Under the pieces are notes generated by a model. The model worked only from the letters and a program-made list of their open reading frames with translations. It searched no databases and was not told the DNA's origin. DNA of 64,000 bases from Macrocystis pyrifera. Its lineage: Eukaryota > Sar > Phaeophyceae > Laminariales > Laminariaceae. Of this stretch, positions 53,701 to 63,881 are shown one piece after another. A program made the translations under genes and the position numbers. Numbering within the stretch: position 1 is the first letter of the stretch; every line of letters starts with the position of its first letter. The DNA lies in NCBI GenBank assembly GCA_031763025.1, contig JASSKH010000003.1, positions 7,926,718-7,990,717 of the forward strand. The letters run 5' to 3'.

Positions 53701-56700
53701 TGTCTCCCCTTCTCCCCTCCCGTCCCCCTCCCCGTCCCGGCGTTGTAGGGATGCGAGGGTCTATGATCATAAGACTACAGCCATGCATGATATCGAGTAC
53801 ACCCTCACACCACACCACACCACCCCCCCTGAAACATGGAAACCCTTTCGAACAGAGAAGTTCGTATCGTACATATATGTGTGTGCAGTATATACCTTTG
53901 ACGCTTCTACGTACAGTATATATTGGTGTAAAATACTCTCAGGTACTACTTACTCTCAGGTACTACTTAAGGGTCGCGTCCAGCGTGTGCTTGACGAGAT
54001 TCGGCTAACTTGGAAGACGTTAGTCGGAGTTTCCGCGGTACACGCAGCACATAGGGGGCATCAGAAGCTTCATGTGCACCGGCCGGCCGAGTTTTATGGA
54101 AGCATGCGGTACGGGGATGGGGGGGGGGGGGGGGGAGGCGGCGGCGCCGATAGCAACCAGCTCTCTCGCCCATAGGAGCCACCCCTCCCCCCCCTCTCTA
54201 CCCGGAGCCCTCCGAGTTCTCTCTGAGTAGGAATCTTCGCTTCGGGTTGGTCCGTGGGTGGTGTCTGCCGCGTGCACTTCTTGCTGGGGCGGGTTGGTTC
54301 CCGCGGTCGTGCTGCAGCCGCCGCCGCCGCCGCCGCCGCCCGCTAGTCTAGCCTTGGACGATCGATGCGGGATTGATGTACTCGCAGACAAGCGGCCGGC
54401 CCGATACGAGCAGCCTATGTATACCCGTCGTCGGCGTCTTCGATCTTGCTTGTTGGCCGCCAGCATAGTGTAGCCTAGCGTAGCCTGTCCTAGCCTAACC
54501 TAGCATAGCATAGCCTAGCACAGCCAAGCATAGCCAAGCATAGCAGGGCGTAGTGCAACGTAGGACAGCACGTAACAGCATCGTACAACATTGCACAGCA
54601 GCGTAGCGCAGCGCAGCACAGCACAGTATGGTGCGGCCCAGCACAGCACAGCAGCATGGCGTAGCATAGCATAGCGTAGTACAACGTAGTCCAGCTTACA
54701 CCGATATCGTGCAGCATTGCACAGCATGTCCCGTGGCACCAACATGCTCAGCACAGCGATAACGTGTCTGTTGTCCTGGTTTGGGTTTCTCGGGCGGAAA
54801 CAGGTCCAAGCGTCGATCATTAGTCGTTGTTCCTCCTCGCTGAAGTCCCGTTACTTCTCACACAACCGAACCCTACGTACGCGGGCATGAGACTGCACCT
54901 GCTATAGCTTTTACAATTCCAGCTGCATCTGCAACCTCAAGCAACTGAAACTGAAACTGCGAGCAACACGATTGCAACTGAAAACGTTGTTGCCGCTGCT
55001 GCTGCTACTACCGCTGGTGCTGAACGGCGGGCACGCTTTTGTACATCGCCTTTGTTATTTCGCCAATGATCCCCTCTTTTTTTTTTGTTTTTTGTTGTTC
55101 CTGAGCGGTATAGTATGGAGTCGTGACGTCACGTGACGGGGCGGTTCATGAGGTCGCGTGTCATGTCTTGACGTGAATTGACGTGGCGGGTCGTATCGTG
55201 ATGTGAAGTGATGTGTCGTGGCGTCGTGTGGTGTCATATTGGCATGTCTTGATATGGCATGTCATGCCATGTCATGTCGTATCGCGTCGCGTCATGCCAT
55301 GCCGTACCGTGACGTGTCATGCCATATCCTATCGTGACGTCGCGTCGTGTCGTGTTGTGTCATGATGTCATATATTGTTATGTCATGTCATGCCATGTCC
55401 TGTCGTGTCGTTGACGTGTCATTGACGTGTCACTGACGTGTCGTGACGTGTCCTATCGTGTTCCCATCTGCCCTGTTCTCGGTAGGCCGCGTACAGATCG
55501 ACAAGAGGAAAAAGAAGTGCCCCAGCTGCAATGAGATGAACCCGATGTCCGTCAAGGTGAGCGACGTGCTTTCGGACTCCTGTTTGTGTCCACCGAAAAA
55601 AGCCAAATCCTGATGACGACCGTTACCGTAAATTCGAACTCACCAAAAACAGCATGATTTCTCGAGGGCACGCACATCTCAACAGTACATGCCCTCCTTC
55701 TCTAGCGCGTCATGTGCTGGCGGCTGGCCGTTGCTTCCTGTTAATAGGCTTTTGCGTCGCGTTGCTTAAGTTGCGTTGCTTTGCTTTGCGTCGCTGTAAG
55801 CTGTTTTGTTGGGGGTTTATTTGCGTTGCTTTGTGCTGCTTTGCATTGATTGCTTTGTTATGCTTTGTTATGCTGCGCTGCTTTGCGTTGCTTGCGCAGG
55901 TTGCTCATGCTTAAGAGTTGCTTTGCTGCGCTGTTTTGCGTTGCTTTACATTGTTTTGAGGTTCTTAAAGTCGCTTAAAGTTGTTTTTTTGCGCACTGTT
56001 ATGTATACATTGTAAAAGTTGCTTTTGCGCACTGTTATATATATGTATATATATTGTACTGCCTTGCTTTTGTGCAGATATGCAGGGAGTGCGATACGGT
56101 GTTTCCGGTGGGCGCCCGGCTGGACTCGGCGGTGACGAGCGAGGAGCTGCGGGAGAAGTTTAACTTCGAGCCGGAGTTCAACAAGGACGGCACCCCGATG
56201 GTGCGTCGCTGTCGCCCCCTCCCTCCCTCCCTCCCCCCTCAGTGTTTTCGTGTTTCCGTGCTTTATTTTCGGCCGTAACGGTGATGTTGTATTCTCTGTC
56301 CGTCTGTGCGTCTGTCTGCATGTCTAGTTGCCTGTCTGCGTGTCTGTCTTGTCTTGTCTGAAAATCAGGACACTAAGCGCAGAACACTCTTCGAACGGTG
56401 ATGTTCTGCTCTCGGTCTGTTCGTTTGCCTGCGTGTCTAGTTGTCTGTCTGCGTGTGTCTTGTCTTGTCTGTGTTTGTGTCCGTCTCTCTTGTCTGAAAA
56501 TCAGGACGCTTAAGACAGAACGCTCTTCGAAAATTACGTCCCTAAACAACAATGATTGTGTGAATCAAGCAGCTCGAACTGGAAAAAAAAAAAAATGCAA
56601 CTGCCGCGAAAAACAGCTGTAAGTTTTTTTTTCGTTCTTTTTTTTCCCCCATTTTTTGCGGTTGTTTTCCTTTTTGTTTCCGCTTTTGTCTGTGCATTTT

Positions 56701-57997
56701 TATTTTTTTTTTTGTCGACGTACAAAACACATGTTGTTCGCGTTCTACGTGAGGCTGTGGGTGGCGCCTGTCTCCCCTACCCAACCCTACCTTATCGTAC
56801 CCTACCCCACCTTATCTTACCCCCTACCCTACCCTACCCTACCCTACCCCCATCCTACCCTACCGTTCGAGTACCTTCTCCCCTGCGAACATTCTTTGAC
56901 CGCCTGCCCACGCGTTTGGCACCACCGTGCCGGGCCGCACCGGACCGGGCCTCGCCGCGCCTCCACTGCCTCCGCCACCGTCACCGCCGGCGCAGTTCAA
57001 AGAAAAAATGCCTGAATCCTGTTTTTGCCGCGCATGCTTTGGTTTCGTTTTGTTGTCCTGATTTGTCAGATTGAAAAAATACTGGGGCGACGCCCTCTTA
57101 AGGAGCCAGATCCGGACGACGGGGACGCGGTGAGGGAGGGATAGGAAGGGGGGGGGGGGGGGGGGGTACTCGATAGGAGAGCTGTACTCGATCTCATGCA
57201 TGGCCGTAGTCGTATGACTATAGACCCTCGCATCCCTACAATGCCGGGACGGAGCATGTCGGGTTTTCACCGACCAAGCAGACATTGCTTGCACCAAGCG
57301 CGAAGCGCCGTGAGGTGTCCGGCGAGTCGCATGAAGGGTGAGCTGCATCCTACTAAGAACCGCTTGTGAGGCGGACTTGCATATGGATGACAGCCTCAAT
57401 GAGTCAGTTTAATTTCCGGTGTGGCCACTTCCAGTGACAGCAATGGGAGTACTATGTAACTGCCTCTTGGGTGACGTACCTTGAACACTACGTGATACGA
57501 TCAATTCCCTTGTACAGAGCAAAGATTCTTTACTTGGCACAAATGATCTAACTAGACGACCAGCCGTGGGCGACCGCCAAAAAAAAAAAAACAAAAAAAA
57601 AACGGTACCCTGGATGTCTAGCTCAGGTAGTGAGCGGCATGTTTTACAGTGTCGTTGCCAACCGACGCCAACCCAACCCATATATAATAAATATAATGGG
57701 GGGGGGGGGGGGTAGAGAGTGCAAAGGACAGAGATGAGATGGAAGAGAGTATACTCGTATTGAAACAGGCAGTCGTAGCTGAGAGAAGAGAGGTAGAGAG
57801 AGCTAAGAACTGCAGCTTTCTTATTTCTGCGCCAGGTAGGTACTCTATACTGTTTTTAGTGCGTCCAGATCCGACAATAGGCCGTCGAACCGAGCGCTGC
57901 TCGACGGGGGCAGGGGGGATATAAAGATCACGTGCGTATGTATTTGCATGTACGAGCAGAGGTGGCTCTGTTCCTGCTGTTGTTTTCTGTTGCTGCT

Positions 57998-58052
<55 letters not shown>

Positions 58053-58639
58053 TGCCGTCGTCGGTCGGTCGGTCGGTCGGTCCGTTTGTTCGTTGGTTCG
58101 ACCATTTTCGTTAGCACTTTGTTTGTCTTTCTGTCTCCTGTTGCCTGTCTTTGCTGCTGTTCTCGGTGCTACCCGGGGAAACTACAACTTGCCCTTCTTT
58201 TGGCTCGTTGTCTCTTTCAGCCTCGTTACGCCACGGCAGTGGTACATATGTCGTCGAAGTGCCAGAAGCACCGTGGCCCTCCCTGTCTATCGGGAGGGGG
58301 GTGGGGTGGGGTTGTGGCTTGTTGGCGGGCGTATTTTCGGCTGTTGGTTGTTGGTGGGTATCGGTGACGTTTCGCGTGACCGTCGGTTTCATGTCCGTGT
58401 TTCGCCGCCGTTTCGTTGGCCTGATCGTTTCGCGTTTTTTGTATCGCCGGCCCGTCATTTTGTTGTGTGCTTGTGCCTGACCTTAGCTGGTGTTGTTCGG
58501 CTCCACCTCCACCCTGAACGTGTGTGGTCGTTTTTTTTAATTATTGCCTGGTAGTAGTACGTCATGTTTGTTGATTTTGTTGGTTTGTTTTGTCTCATTT
58601 GTTCGCTTGTTCGTGTGTATTGTGTTGTTTATTCGCTTT

Positions 58640-58677
<38 letters not shown>

Positions 58678-61600
58678 CAACCATTGTATTGTATTGTTTG
58701 CTTGCTTGCTCAACCATTGTATTGTATTGTTTGCTTGCTTGCTTAACCATTGTATTGTATTGTTTGTTTGCTTGCTTGCCTTGCTTAACCATTCTCTTTT
58801 TTGTTGTGCTGTTTTATGTTTGTGTTTTTGTGTGGTTTTGCAGATTGCGGTGCTCAAGAAGCACCACAGGGCGGCCCATTACGGACACCACTACGAGTGC
58901 ATGGTCAAATTCAAGGGGGTCGCTTACAACAAGGTGCGGTGCTTGCTGTACCGCTGTTTTTCGTGCGGTTTCAGGAGGCGATGTGAAATCCGTGCGTCGT
59001 CGGGTGTTTGCTTGCTTCCGTGAAAAACCCCGCTTGCGCCGCTTTTGATAAGACAGCACGAGTCCGCCAGTTTGGGTGAATTGCTTCCCATCGCGCGCGC
59101 GCGAAGGTAGTGTGCCTCGCACCTCAGGCCGACTGTCGATTCGTCGATTCCCACTTGATACACTACGTACTTGAAGGCAAATATAGACCTATTCCCGATC
59201 TGGTATGACACCCCGGTATGGTCTAGCACAGCAGTAGAGTCATGTTGCTGGGATGCCCTGGTATGATATAACGCAGCAGTAGGTCATCTTGCTGGGATAG
59301 CCTGGGAATAGTCTTTAACACTGCAGTAAGGCCATGTTGCCCTGGTGCAGTCTTAACACAGCAGCAAGGGCATTGGTGCTGGGTGGGACGCGCACGATCT
59401 GCATGATCTCTGCAATACGCGCACAGACAGTGGTAGGACGTGATTCCTGGGTTGCCTGTACTGCAGCATGCAAATCCTGCACAACCTTCTCACAGCCGCG
59501 GCAGCCGCAGGCTAGGGAACTACATAGTAGATGATGTGCAGTAGTACAGTAGATAAGATACGTAAAACCATGATCTGCGCGAGGTGTGGGAGGTCTACCC
59601 TGGCCGGGCGGGCGGGCGGGCGGGCGGGCGGGCGGGTGGGCGGGCGGGTGGGCTGTAAGCGCTTTACCGCGGCGTGTGTACCCCCGCGGGCGCCCCCCGT
59701 TTTTTTTAGTCGCAGTGTGCGTGCGTTGGCGTCGATCACAAGTTGATGGTGGTGGTTCTGACGTCGGCTGTCTCCTTTCCCTGAAAATCTTCCATAGCCT
59801 GTGGTCGCAAAGCAGACCGTAAGTGTGGTGACCTTACCTCCCCCCCTTAGGGAAACTCCTCTCACCCCCCCCCCCCCCCCGCTTCTGGGGACAAGTTACC
59901 TGGAACAAAAGTAGAGCCAGATTTAGGGTTCGGTACAGTGCGGTCGGTACTGCATGCAGTCGTACGTGTATAGAAGGGACGCGTGCTGCTGCCGTGCGTA
60001 GGGTTTGCCTTGCGGGGACAGCGCCTAGTTTTTCTGAGGCCTCTTCACTTGGTTGCGGTGTGGGAGCTCTAAACCTCGCGCACCAAAATTGTTTTGTTTT
60101 TTTTTAGTTGTTTCGTTTTTCTCGAGAAGCTATTAATAAAAGCGCACAACCCGACGGGGACAGTCACGGCGTACCATAGGGTAGGTACGTGTATGTCACG
60201 AATATTGTGGGGAAAAAAAACTACGAACGGTATTATTTCCAACGATATTCGGTTTCAAGGAGTCCCCTCCGATGAGCCGGGTCAAGTCATATAAATATTT
60301 CATGGTCAAGAAGCGCAACCCCTCCATTCGTACTGGGGAGTTTTTGAGCGGTTTGTCCCCAAAACGGGACTATTGTGTTCCGAAAAGGGTGGGTTAAGCT
60401 TCATCGTATTTTTATATATGCCGATTCCGCCGGAGGATATATATTTCCTGCTTTTTTTTTTTTTTTTTTTTTTTTCAAGTTAAAAAAGAAAAAAAAAGAA
60501 AGAAAGAAAGAAAGAAAAGAGAGAGGCTAAAGTGGCGTTGGGTTGAGGGATGGCGTTGAAAACAGGTTGACGGACGTGGACGTTGGCTCTGTGCGCGTCA
60601 TAGGAGGTTGACGTTGCCATTGATCCGTCGCCGTTGGCTTCGATGCGTTGATGGTTTCCGTTGACGCGGATACGTGTATATATACCGCTCGAAAAACCTG
60701 CACAGCCCGTATACAGGTAGAGAACGTGCGATCGTTGCAAGTGACGCGTTCTGCGATATCGAGACTATTAATAGCACATTTCCGGTAGAAAAAAACGTTT
60801 ATCCTGAATGGCGGGGCTCCTTATAACCCAAAATTGTCGGAATGCTCCGTTAATCTCGTTTTCGAAAAAATGTTTTTTTTCGTGGGATTGTTAGGCTGGA
60901 TGCAATTTGATTTTTGCTGCATTACGGGGGTCCATAGGGAGTAGGACCTTTTGGTATACATGAAAACCTATGTGGTTACCTATTTTTACGAACAATATTT
61001 GGTCCTATTTAGTATGGTCCCCCGTAGTGGTCAGTATTCGGTTAAGGTATGGAGCTCCTTAAGTGAGGAGGCTAAGAAAAATTAGGGTGAACCTCTATCG
61101 CAGAACGGTCAAGTTTGCGAAGATGAGTTTTGAGGAGATTTTCGACCTCACAGCTTCGGGTTTTTTTTTTCGGGGGGGTTTTTTCGGTTTTTTTTCTCCA
61201 TTCGTACCACGCGTGACGTTGGATTTTTCGCGCGTTGCGGCCGACTTTTTTTTGGGTGCTGACGTTTGACGATGATGGCCTAGTTATTTTGAAACGTTTG
61301 CCGTTGGTTGATGCTGTCGTTGCTTTTGTTGGCGTTTGCCGTTGGTTGATGCTGCCGCATCGACGTTGATTGCTGTTGCGGTCGTTGAGGTTACAGCTGT
61401 GAGAAAAAAAAAAAGGTTTTGAACGTTGAGCGTTTGGCGTTTGGCGTTGAAAAATGTCCAAGTTGAACGTCGGCATTGCCGTCGTCGTTTCCGCTACGCA
61501 CCGTTACCAGTGCCAAACCTTGACCCTTTGATTGATTAGTACTGTAGTCCCGTTTTGGGGACAAACCAGTCAAATTCCAAGTAAATTTGTCCCGATGACG

Positions 61601-62898
61601 GGACTGGACTCCTAAAAGGGGTGATAATGGGTGCCTTGACGTCATAAATACTTATTATGTACATGTATTCGTCACATTTATTGCCTTCCTGTTTCGGGGG
61701 ACCATAGTAAAATAGACCAAATATTGTTAGTAAAAACAGCGAAATATATAGGTTTTTGTGTGTACCGTAGGTCCTATTTAATATGGTCCCCAATAGTCGT
61801 AACTCAGATCCGGGTGACATAGTAGGCTCTTCTTCTCCCCCCCCCCCCCCCCCCCCAGTCAGTCCTCCTCCCCGCATCTCTACGGTACGCGCCTTCCGTT
61901 CTTATCGCGCTAAGCGTTCGGCACTTTCTTCCCTCGTCGTTTCGCGCCGAATTGTCATCGTCATTCGTACAAAAGTATGCGGTTGGCGGTGGCGTTGACA
62001 AGAGTACCGTGGTGTTACCGTTGACGAGAGTACCGTTAGTGTTGCGGTTGACAAAAGCACCGTTAGTGTTACCGTTGACTAATTGTACCGTTGGTTTTAC
62101 CGTTGACACGGGTACCATTATTGTTGCCGTTGACGATGTTTTCCGTCATCGTCGCCCTATCTCCCTCCCTCTGCGCGACCTCCTCCCCTCCGCCCCCCGC
62201 CGTCAGGTGGAGTGGATGTCCGACCTGGAGATCAGATCTCTCGGGATGGTAGCATCGCGAATGCTGACGAATTACATCAAGACGAAGGAGCGAGAGGAGC
62301 AGGAGAAGGGGCCGGTCGAGGACGACGACCATTTCGACCCCGCCTACCTCGAGGTGCGTTGGTCAACAATTGGGCAGAGTTGAAGGCATCACGAAATCTC
62401 TCAAGAGATTGGGTCGGATGGGGTGAGGCGGACTGGGTTTGCAGTGGGAAGGTGTGGGGTGGAGTGGAGTGGAGTGGAGTGGTGTGGGGCGGGATGGGAG
62501 GGGAGCGGGGTAGGTTGGGCTGGGGTAGGCAGACGTGCGGCGGGGCGGGACGAGGTGAGGAAACTCTCGGGGGTGGGGAAACGCCACACCATACTACACC
62601 ACACCACACCACATTGCGCTATGAGTAACATTTCCACTACACTACCGTACCCTTTTTCAGGTGGAGAAAGTCCTGGACGCGAAGTGGTTCAAGATGGAGC
62701 GGGAGAGGTACCCTGACGGCTTCGACCCGCAGGCGTTTATGGCCAAGCAGGATGAGGCAGAACAAGACCCAGACTCCGCCGAAGCGGAGGGCGCAGATCT
62801 GGTAAGGAGGGATTACGCCTCGACAGGACGGGGGAGGGACGTACTCATACGTTGCTTGCCTTAGTCATTTGGGCGTTGACCACGCATCCCTTTCGAAA

Positions 62899-62942
<44 letters not shown>

Positions 62943-63312
62943 GGGAGGGGAAGGGGGCAAGGGGCAGAAGGAGGGAGTGGGGGGATTGGGGGGCGTACTC
63001 ATTTGATGCCTGCCTTGATATTTTGACCATTGACCACCCATCCCTTTCGAGACGGAGGGAGAGGGAGGGGGGGGGGGGGGGTGTACTCGACATCATGCAT
63101 GGCCGTAGTCGTGTGATATTAGACCCTCGCATCCCTACAGCGCCGGGACGGAGCAACGTCGGGTTTTCCCCGACCAGGCAGACATTGCTTGCACCAAGCG
63201 CGAAGCAAAGCGTGAGGTATTCGGCGAGTCGCAAGGATGGTCAGCTGCATCCTACTAAGAACCGCTTGTTGGGCGGACTTGAATATGGATGTCAGCTTCA
63301 ATGAGTTAGTAG

Positions 63313-63381
<69 letters not shown>

Positions 63382-63481
63382 NNNNNNNNNNNNNNNNNNN
63401 NNNNNNNNNNNNNNNNNNNNNNNNNNNNNNNNNNNNNNNNNNNNNNNNNNNNNNNNNNNNNNNNNNNNNNNNNNNNNNNNN

Positions 63482-63513
<32 letters not shown>

Positions 63514-63846
63514 CCGCGCGCGCATGTGTTTTTCTTTGCTTTGCTTACGTGCCCCCCCCCCCCGCTGGCTCGCTTGCTTTCTCGCTTGCTTTCCGTGCCC
63601 GCTGACTCGCTTGCTTACTTTCTTCCTTCCTTCCTTTCTTCCTTGACGTGTTTGGATCCGTGGACGTGACAGCTTATGGAAGACGACCTATCCATAATAT
63701 TCCACGAGGCGGTGGACCTTGCCGCCTACCCGACCTACGAGGAGAAGGTCGACGAGCCCATGGACTTCGGGACCATCAAGGGCAAGCTGGATAATTGGGA
63801 ATACCGAAGGAACGACCCGCTGGGTTTCCAGAGAGATGTTCGTCTG
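47740..63846 (+). CDS. Chromodomain- and bromodomain-containing chromatin protein (5' part)
   Basis: Eight exons: 47,740-48,514; 55,486-55,556; 56,078-56,200; 57,070-57,129; 58,844-58,933; 62,207-62,353; 62,661-62,801; 63,673-63,846. All introns are GT-AG; intron 1 is phase 1, the rest phase 0. The 526 visible residues start with a Gln-rich stretch (11-35), Gly and Ala runs, and a basic, nuclear-signal-like RPRQKRKRQSTKK (211-223). Two zinc motifs of equal spacing follow (C86-C89-C100-C103 and C269-C272-C283-C286). Exons 4-6 form a chromodomain (IEKILGRR ... YECMVKFKGVAYNKVEWMSDLEI) like those of CHD proteins, which read methylated histone tails. Exon 7 opens VEKVLDAKW, perhaps a second chromodomain. 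Exon 8 is the start of a bromodomain (acetyl-lysine reader: VDEPMDFGTIKGKLDN ... DVRL). The rest lies outside the window; a helicase may follow, but this is not seen. Confidence 0.85.
49063..49345 (+). repeat. R3, segments A and B in natural order
   Basis: Segment A (TTCTTCACATTAAACCG to CTACGCCACAG) runs directly into segment B (AGATACTACGTTGCC to ATTCGAAAGAGAAA). This is the reference order for the rearranged copy at 1.77-2.69 kb. Confidence 0.8.
49740..49826 (-). repeat. R3 segment A, reverse copy
   Basis: GAAGAATCGGCACGGACACT to CGGTTTAATGTGAAGAACAC, the reverse complement of segment A. Confidence 0.75.
50586..50700 (+). mobile_element. MITE M1 copy 10, in intron 1
   Basis: A 115-bp copy starting TTACGGGTGACCATA and ending TCCCCCGTGTTAA, with TA on the right (50,701-50,702) and CA on the left, so the left duplication has mutated. 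Confidence 0.8.
50708..50795 (-). repeat. R3 segment A, reverse copy next to M1
   Basis: GGAAGAATCAGCACGGCGGG to GGTTTTGATGTGAAAACACA, the reverse complement of segment A, 7 bp after M1 copy 10. Confidence 0.7.
51369..51410 (-). repeat. R4 fragment, reverse
   Basis: TCGAACTCACAGCTGACGTA through TTTCAAAATTTATAAAA is the reverse complement of the R4 start. A shorter piece lies at 48,971-48,999. Confidence 0.7.
51773..51932 (+). repeat. 57-bp tandem repeat, about 2.7 units
   Basis: Units share GTAGAGATGC, GAGCTGCAACAT and CATCAGTAGCCT. GAGCTGCAAC recurs at about 51,795, 51,851 and 51,909. Confidence 0.8.
52545..52620. mobile_element. Foldback miniature element F1, copy 2
   Basis: TGCAGTCCCGTTTTGGGGAC on the left pairs with GAACGGGACTGCAGTCC on the right, about 75 bp end to end. 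Uninterrupted, so it serves as an empty-site reference for the nested copy at 572-764. Confidence 0.75.
53264..53335. mobile_element. Foldback miniature element F1, copy 3
   Basis: AAGGACTGCAGTCCCGTTTT on the left, TTCTGAGTAGTTTGTCCCCG on the right. The centre matches the sequence around the insertion point of the nested copy at 572-764. Confidence 0.7.
53731..53805 (+). repeat. R2 fragment in intron 1
   Basis: GTCCCGGCGTTGTAGGGATG to GCATGATATCGAGTACACC, the right-hand part of R2. Confidence 0.75.
54471..54730. repeat. Degenerate pentamer tract (AGCAT/AGCAC/TAGCC)
   Basis: About 250 bp of TAGCCTAGCATAGCACAGCC-like sequence with AGC recurring about every 5 bp. It starts near the end of a coding-like but unsupported stretch in intron 1. 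Confidence 0.8.
55121..55460. repeat. Degenerate pentamer tract (GTGTC/CGTGA/CATGT)
   Basis: About 340 bp of GACGTGTCATGCCATGTC-like sequence ending 25 bp before exon 2. Spacing of GT or TGTC elements is mostly 5 bp. Confidence 0.8.
55751..55990. repeat. Degenerate pentamer tract (TTGCG/TTGCT) in intron 2
   Basis: GTTGCTTTGCGTTGCTTTGC-type sequence, a different pentamer from the tracts in intron 1. Confidence 0.8.
56275..56531 (+). repeat. Tandem duplication of about 120-140 bp in intron 3
   Basis: Two diverged units (56,275-56,394 and 56,395-56,531). Both begin AACGGTGATGTT, run through GTCTGTCTGCGTGTCT-type sequence and end TTGTCTGAAAATCAGGAC...CTCTTCG. Confidence 0.8.
56775..56875 (+). 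repeat. CTACC pentamer tract in intron 3
   Basis: CCCTACCCTACCCTACCC repeats with small variants (CTTAT, CCCAC). Confidence 0.85.
57148..57712 (-). repeat. Dispersed repeat R2, near full-length copy in intron 4
   Basis: A 565-bp reverse copy bounded by G tracts at 57,148-57,166 and 57,698-57,712. It starts 19 bp after exon 4's donor. Confidence 0.85.
58000..58082 (+). repeat. (TGC)n followed by (GGTC)n microsatellite in intron 4
   Basis: About 17 perfect TGC units (58,000-58,050), then TCGG/GGTC repeats to about 58,082. Confidence 0.9.
58640..58800 (+). repeat. TTGC microsatellite and 37-bp tandem repeat before exon 5
   Basis: A run of GCTT units, then about four copies of GCTCAACCATTGTATTGTAT joined by GCTT units. 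The tract ends about 45 bp from exon 5. Confidence 0.85.
60330..60372. mobile_element. F1 fragment (one arm)
   Basis: GGAGTTTTTGAGCGGTTTGT followed by CCCCAAAACGGGACTA matches the right arm of F1; the left arm is absent. Confidence 0.6.
60922..61027 (-). mobile_element. MITE M1 copy 11
   Basis: Reverse copy (AACAATATTTGGTCCTATTT) starting TTACGGGGGTCCATAG and ending GGTCCCCCGTAG. The flanking TA is not preserved. Confidence 0.8.
61542..61617. mobile_element. Foldback miniature element F1, copy 4
   Basis: CTGTAGTCCCGTTTTGGGGA on the left, CGATGACGGGACTGGACTCC on the right, about 76 bp. Confidence 0.75.
61692..61793 (+). mobile_element. MITE M1 copy 12
   Basis: A 102-bp copy, slightly shortened at the right end (GGTCCCCAA), with TA at 61,794-61,795. 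It lies 75 bp after an F1 copy. Confidence 0.8.
61994..62145 (+). repeat. 27-bp minisatellite next to exon 6
   Basis: About 5.5 units starting GTTGAC at 61,994, 62,020, 62,047, 62,074, 62,102 and 62,129, each with a GTACCGTTAGTGTTACC-like end. The - strand stays open and would read VNGNTNG repeats; not considered a gene. Confidence 0.85.
62455..62620. repeat. GGAGT / ACACC pentamer tracts in intron 6
   Basis: GGAGTGGAGTGGAGTGGTGT sequence, then a tract of CACACCACACCACACC. They fill most of the 307-bp intron. Confidence 0.8.
63067..63313 (-). repeat. R2, partial copy running into the gap
   Basis: Reverse R2 from its G tract (63,067-63,081) to GATGTCAGCTTCAATGAGTTAG, then poly-G. It corresponds to the first 250 bp or so of the copy at 57,148. 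Confidence 0.8.
63314..63512. other. Assembly gap (100 N) between poly-G and poly-C
   Basis: About 68 G residues (63,314-63,381), exactly 100 N (63,382-63,481), then about 31 C residues. A 100-N block is a conventional gap of unknown size. The homopolymers on both sides read as G when approached from either flank. Confidence 0.95.
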
Positions 63847-63881
63847 GTGAGGAAGGGAGAAGGGGAGCGTCTGGCTGTCTT

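Larger units (their letters stand above)
48515..55485 (+). other. Intron 1 of the chromatin gene (6.97 kb)
   Basis: Donor CAG|GTGTGT, acceptor TCGGTAG. It holds R3 copies (49,063-49,345; 49,740-49,826; 50,708-50,795), an R2 fragment (53,731-53,805), R4 fragments, M1 copy 10, two F1 elements, a 57-bp tandem repeat, a 33-bp duplication (49,845-49,911) and two degenerate simple-repeat tracts. A + strand frame at 50,143-50,595 is rich in hydrophobic residues and might hold two membrane segments, but it runs into M1 and has no support as a gene. Confidence 0.8.
58934..62206 (+). other. Intron 5 of the chromatin gene (3.27 kb)
   Basis: Donor AAG|GTGCGG, acceptor CCGTCAG. It holds degenerate 45-50-bp repeats built on CAGCAGTA and TTGCTGGGAT (59,212-59,385), a GGGC tract (59,604-59,652), C and T tracts (59,866-59,880; 60,450-60,475), GTTGACG-rich sequence at 60.5-61.4 kb, M1 copies 11 and 12, F1 copies and a 27-bp minisatellite next to the acceptor. 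Confidence 0.85.
62802..63672 (+). other. Intron 7 with G tracts, R2 and assembly gap
   Basis: Donor CTG|GTAAGG, acceptor GTGACAG. It contains a G tract of about 41 (62,901-62,941), a partial R2 in reverse (63,067-63,313), the poly-G/N/poly-C gap and a CTTGCTTT/CTTCC-type tract before exon 8. The true length is unknown because of the gap. Confidence 0.8.

Noticed and set aside
57845..58117. Poly-alanine open frame on the - strand
   Set aside because: Produced entirely by the TGC microsatellite in intron 4.
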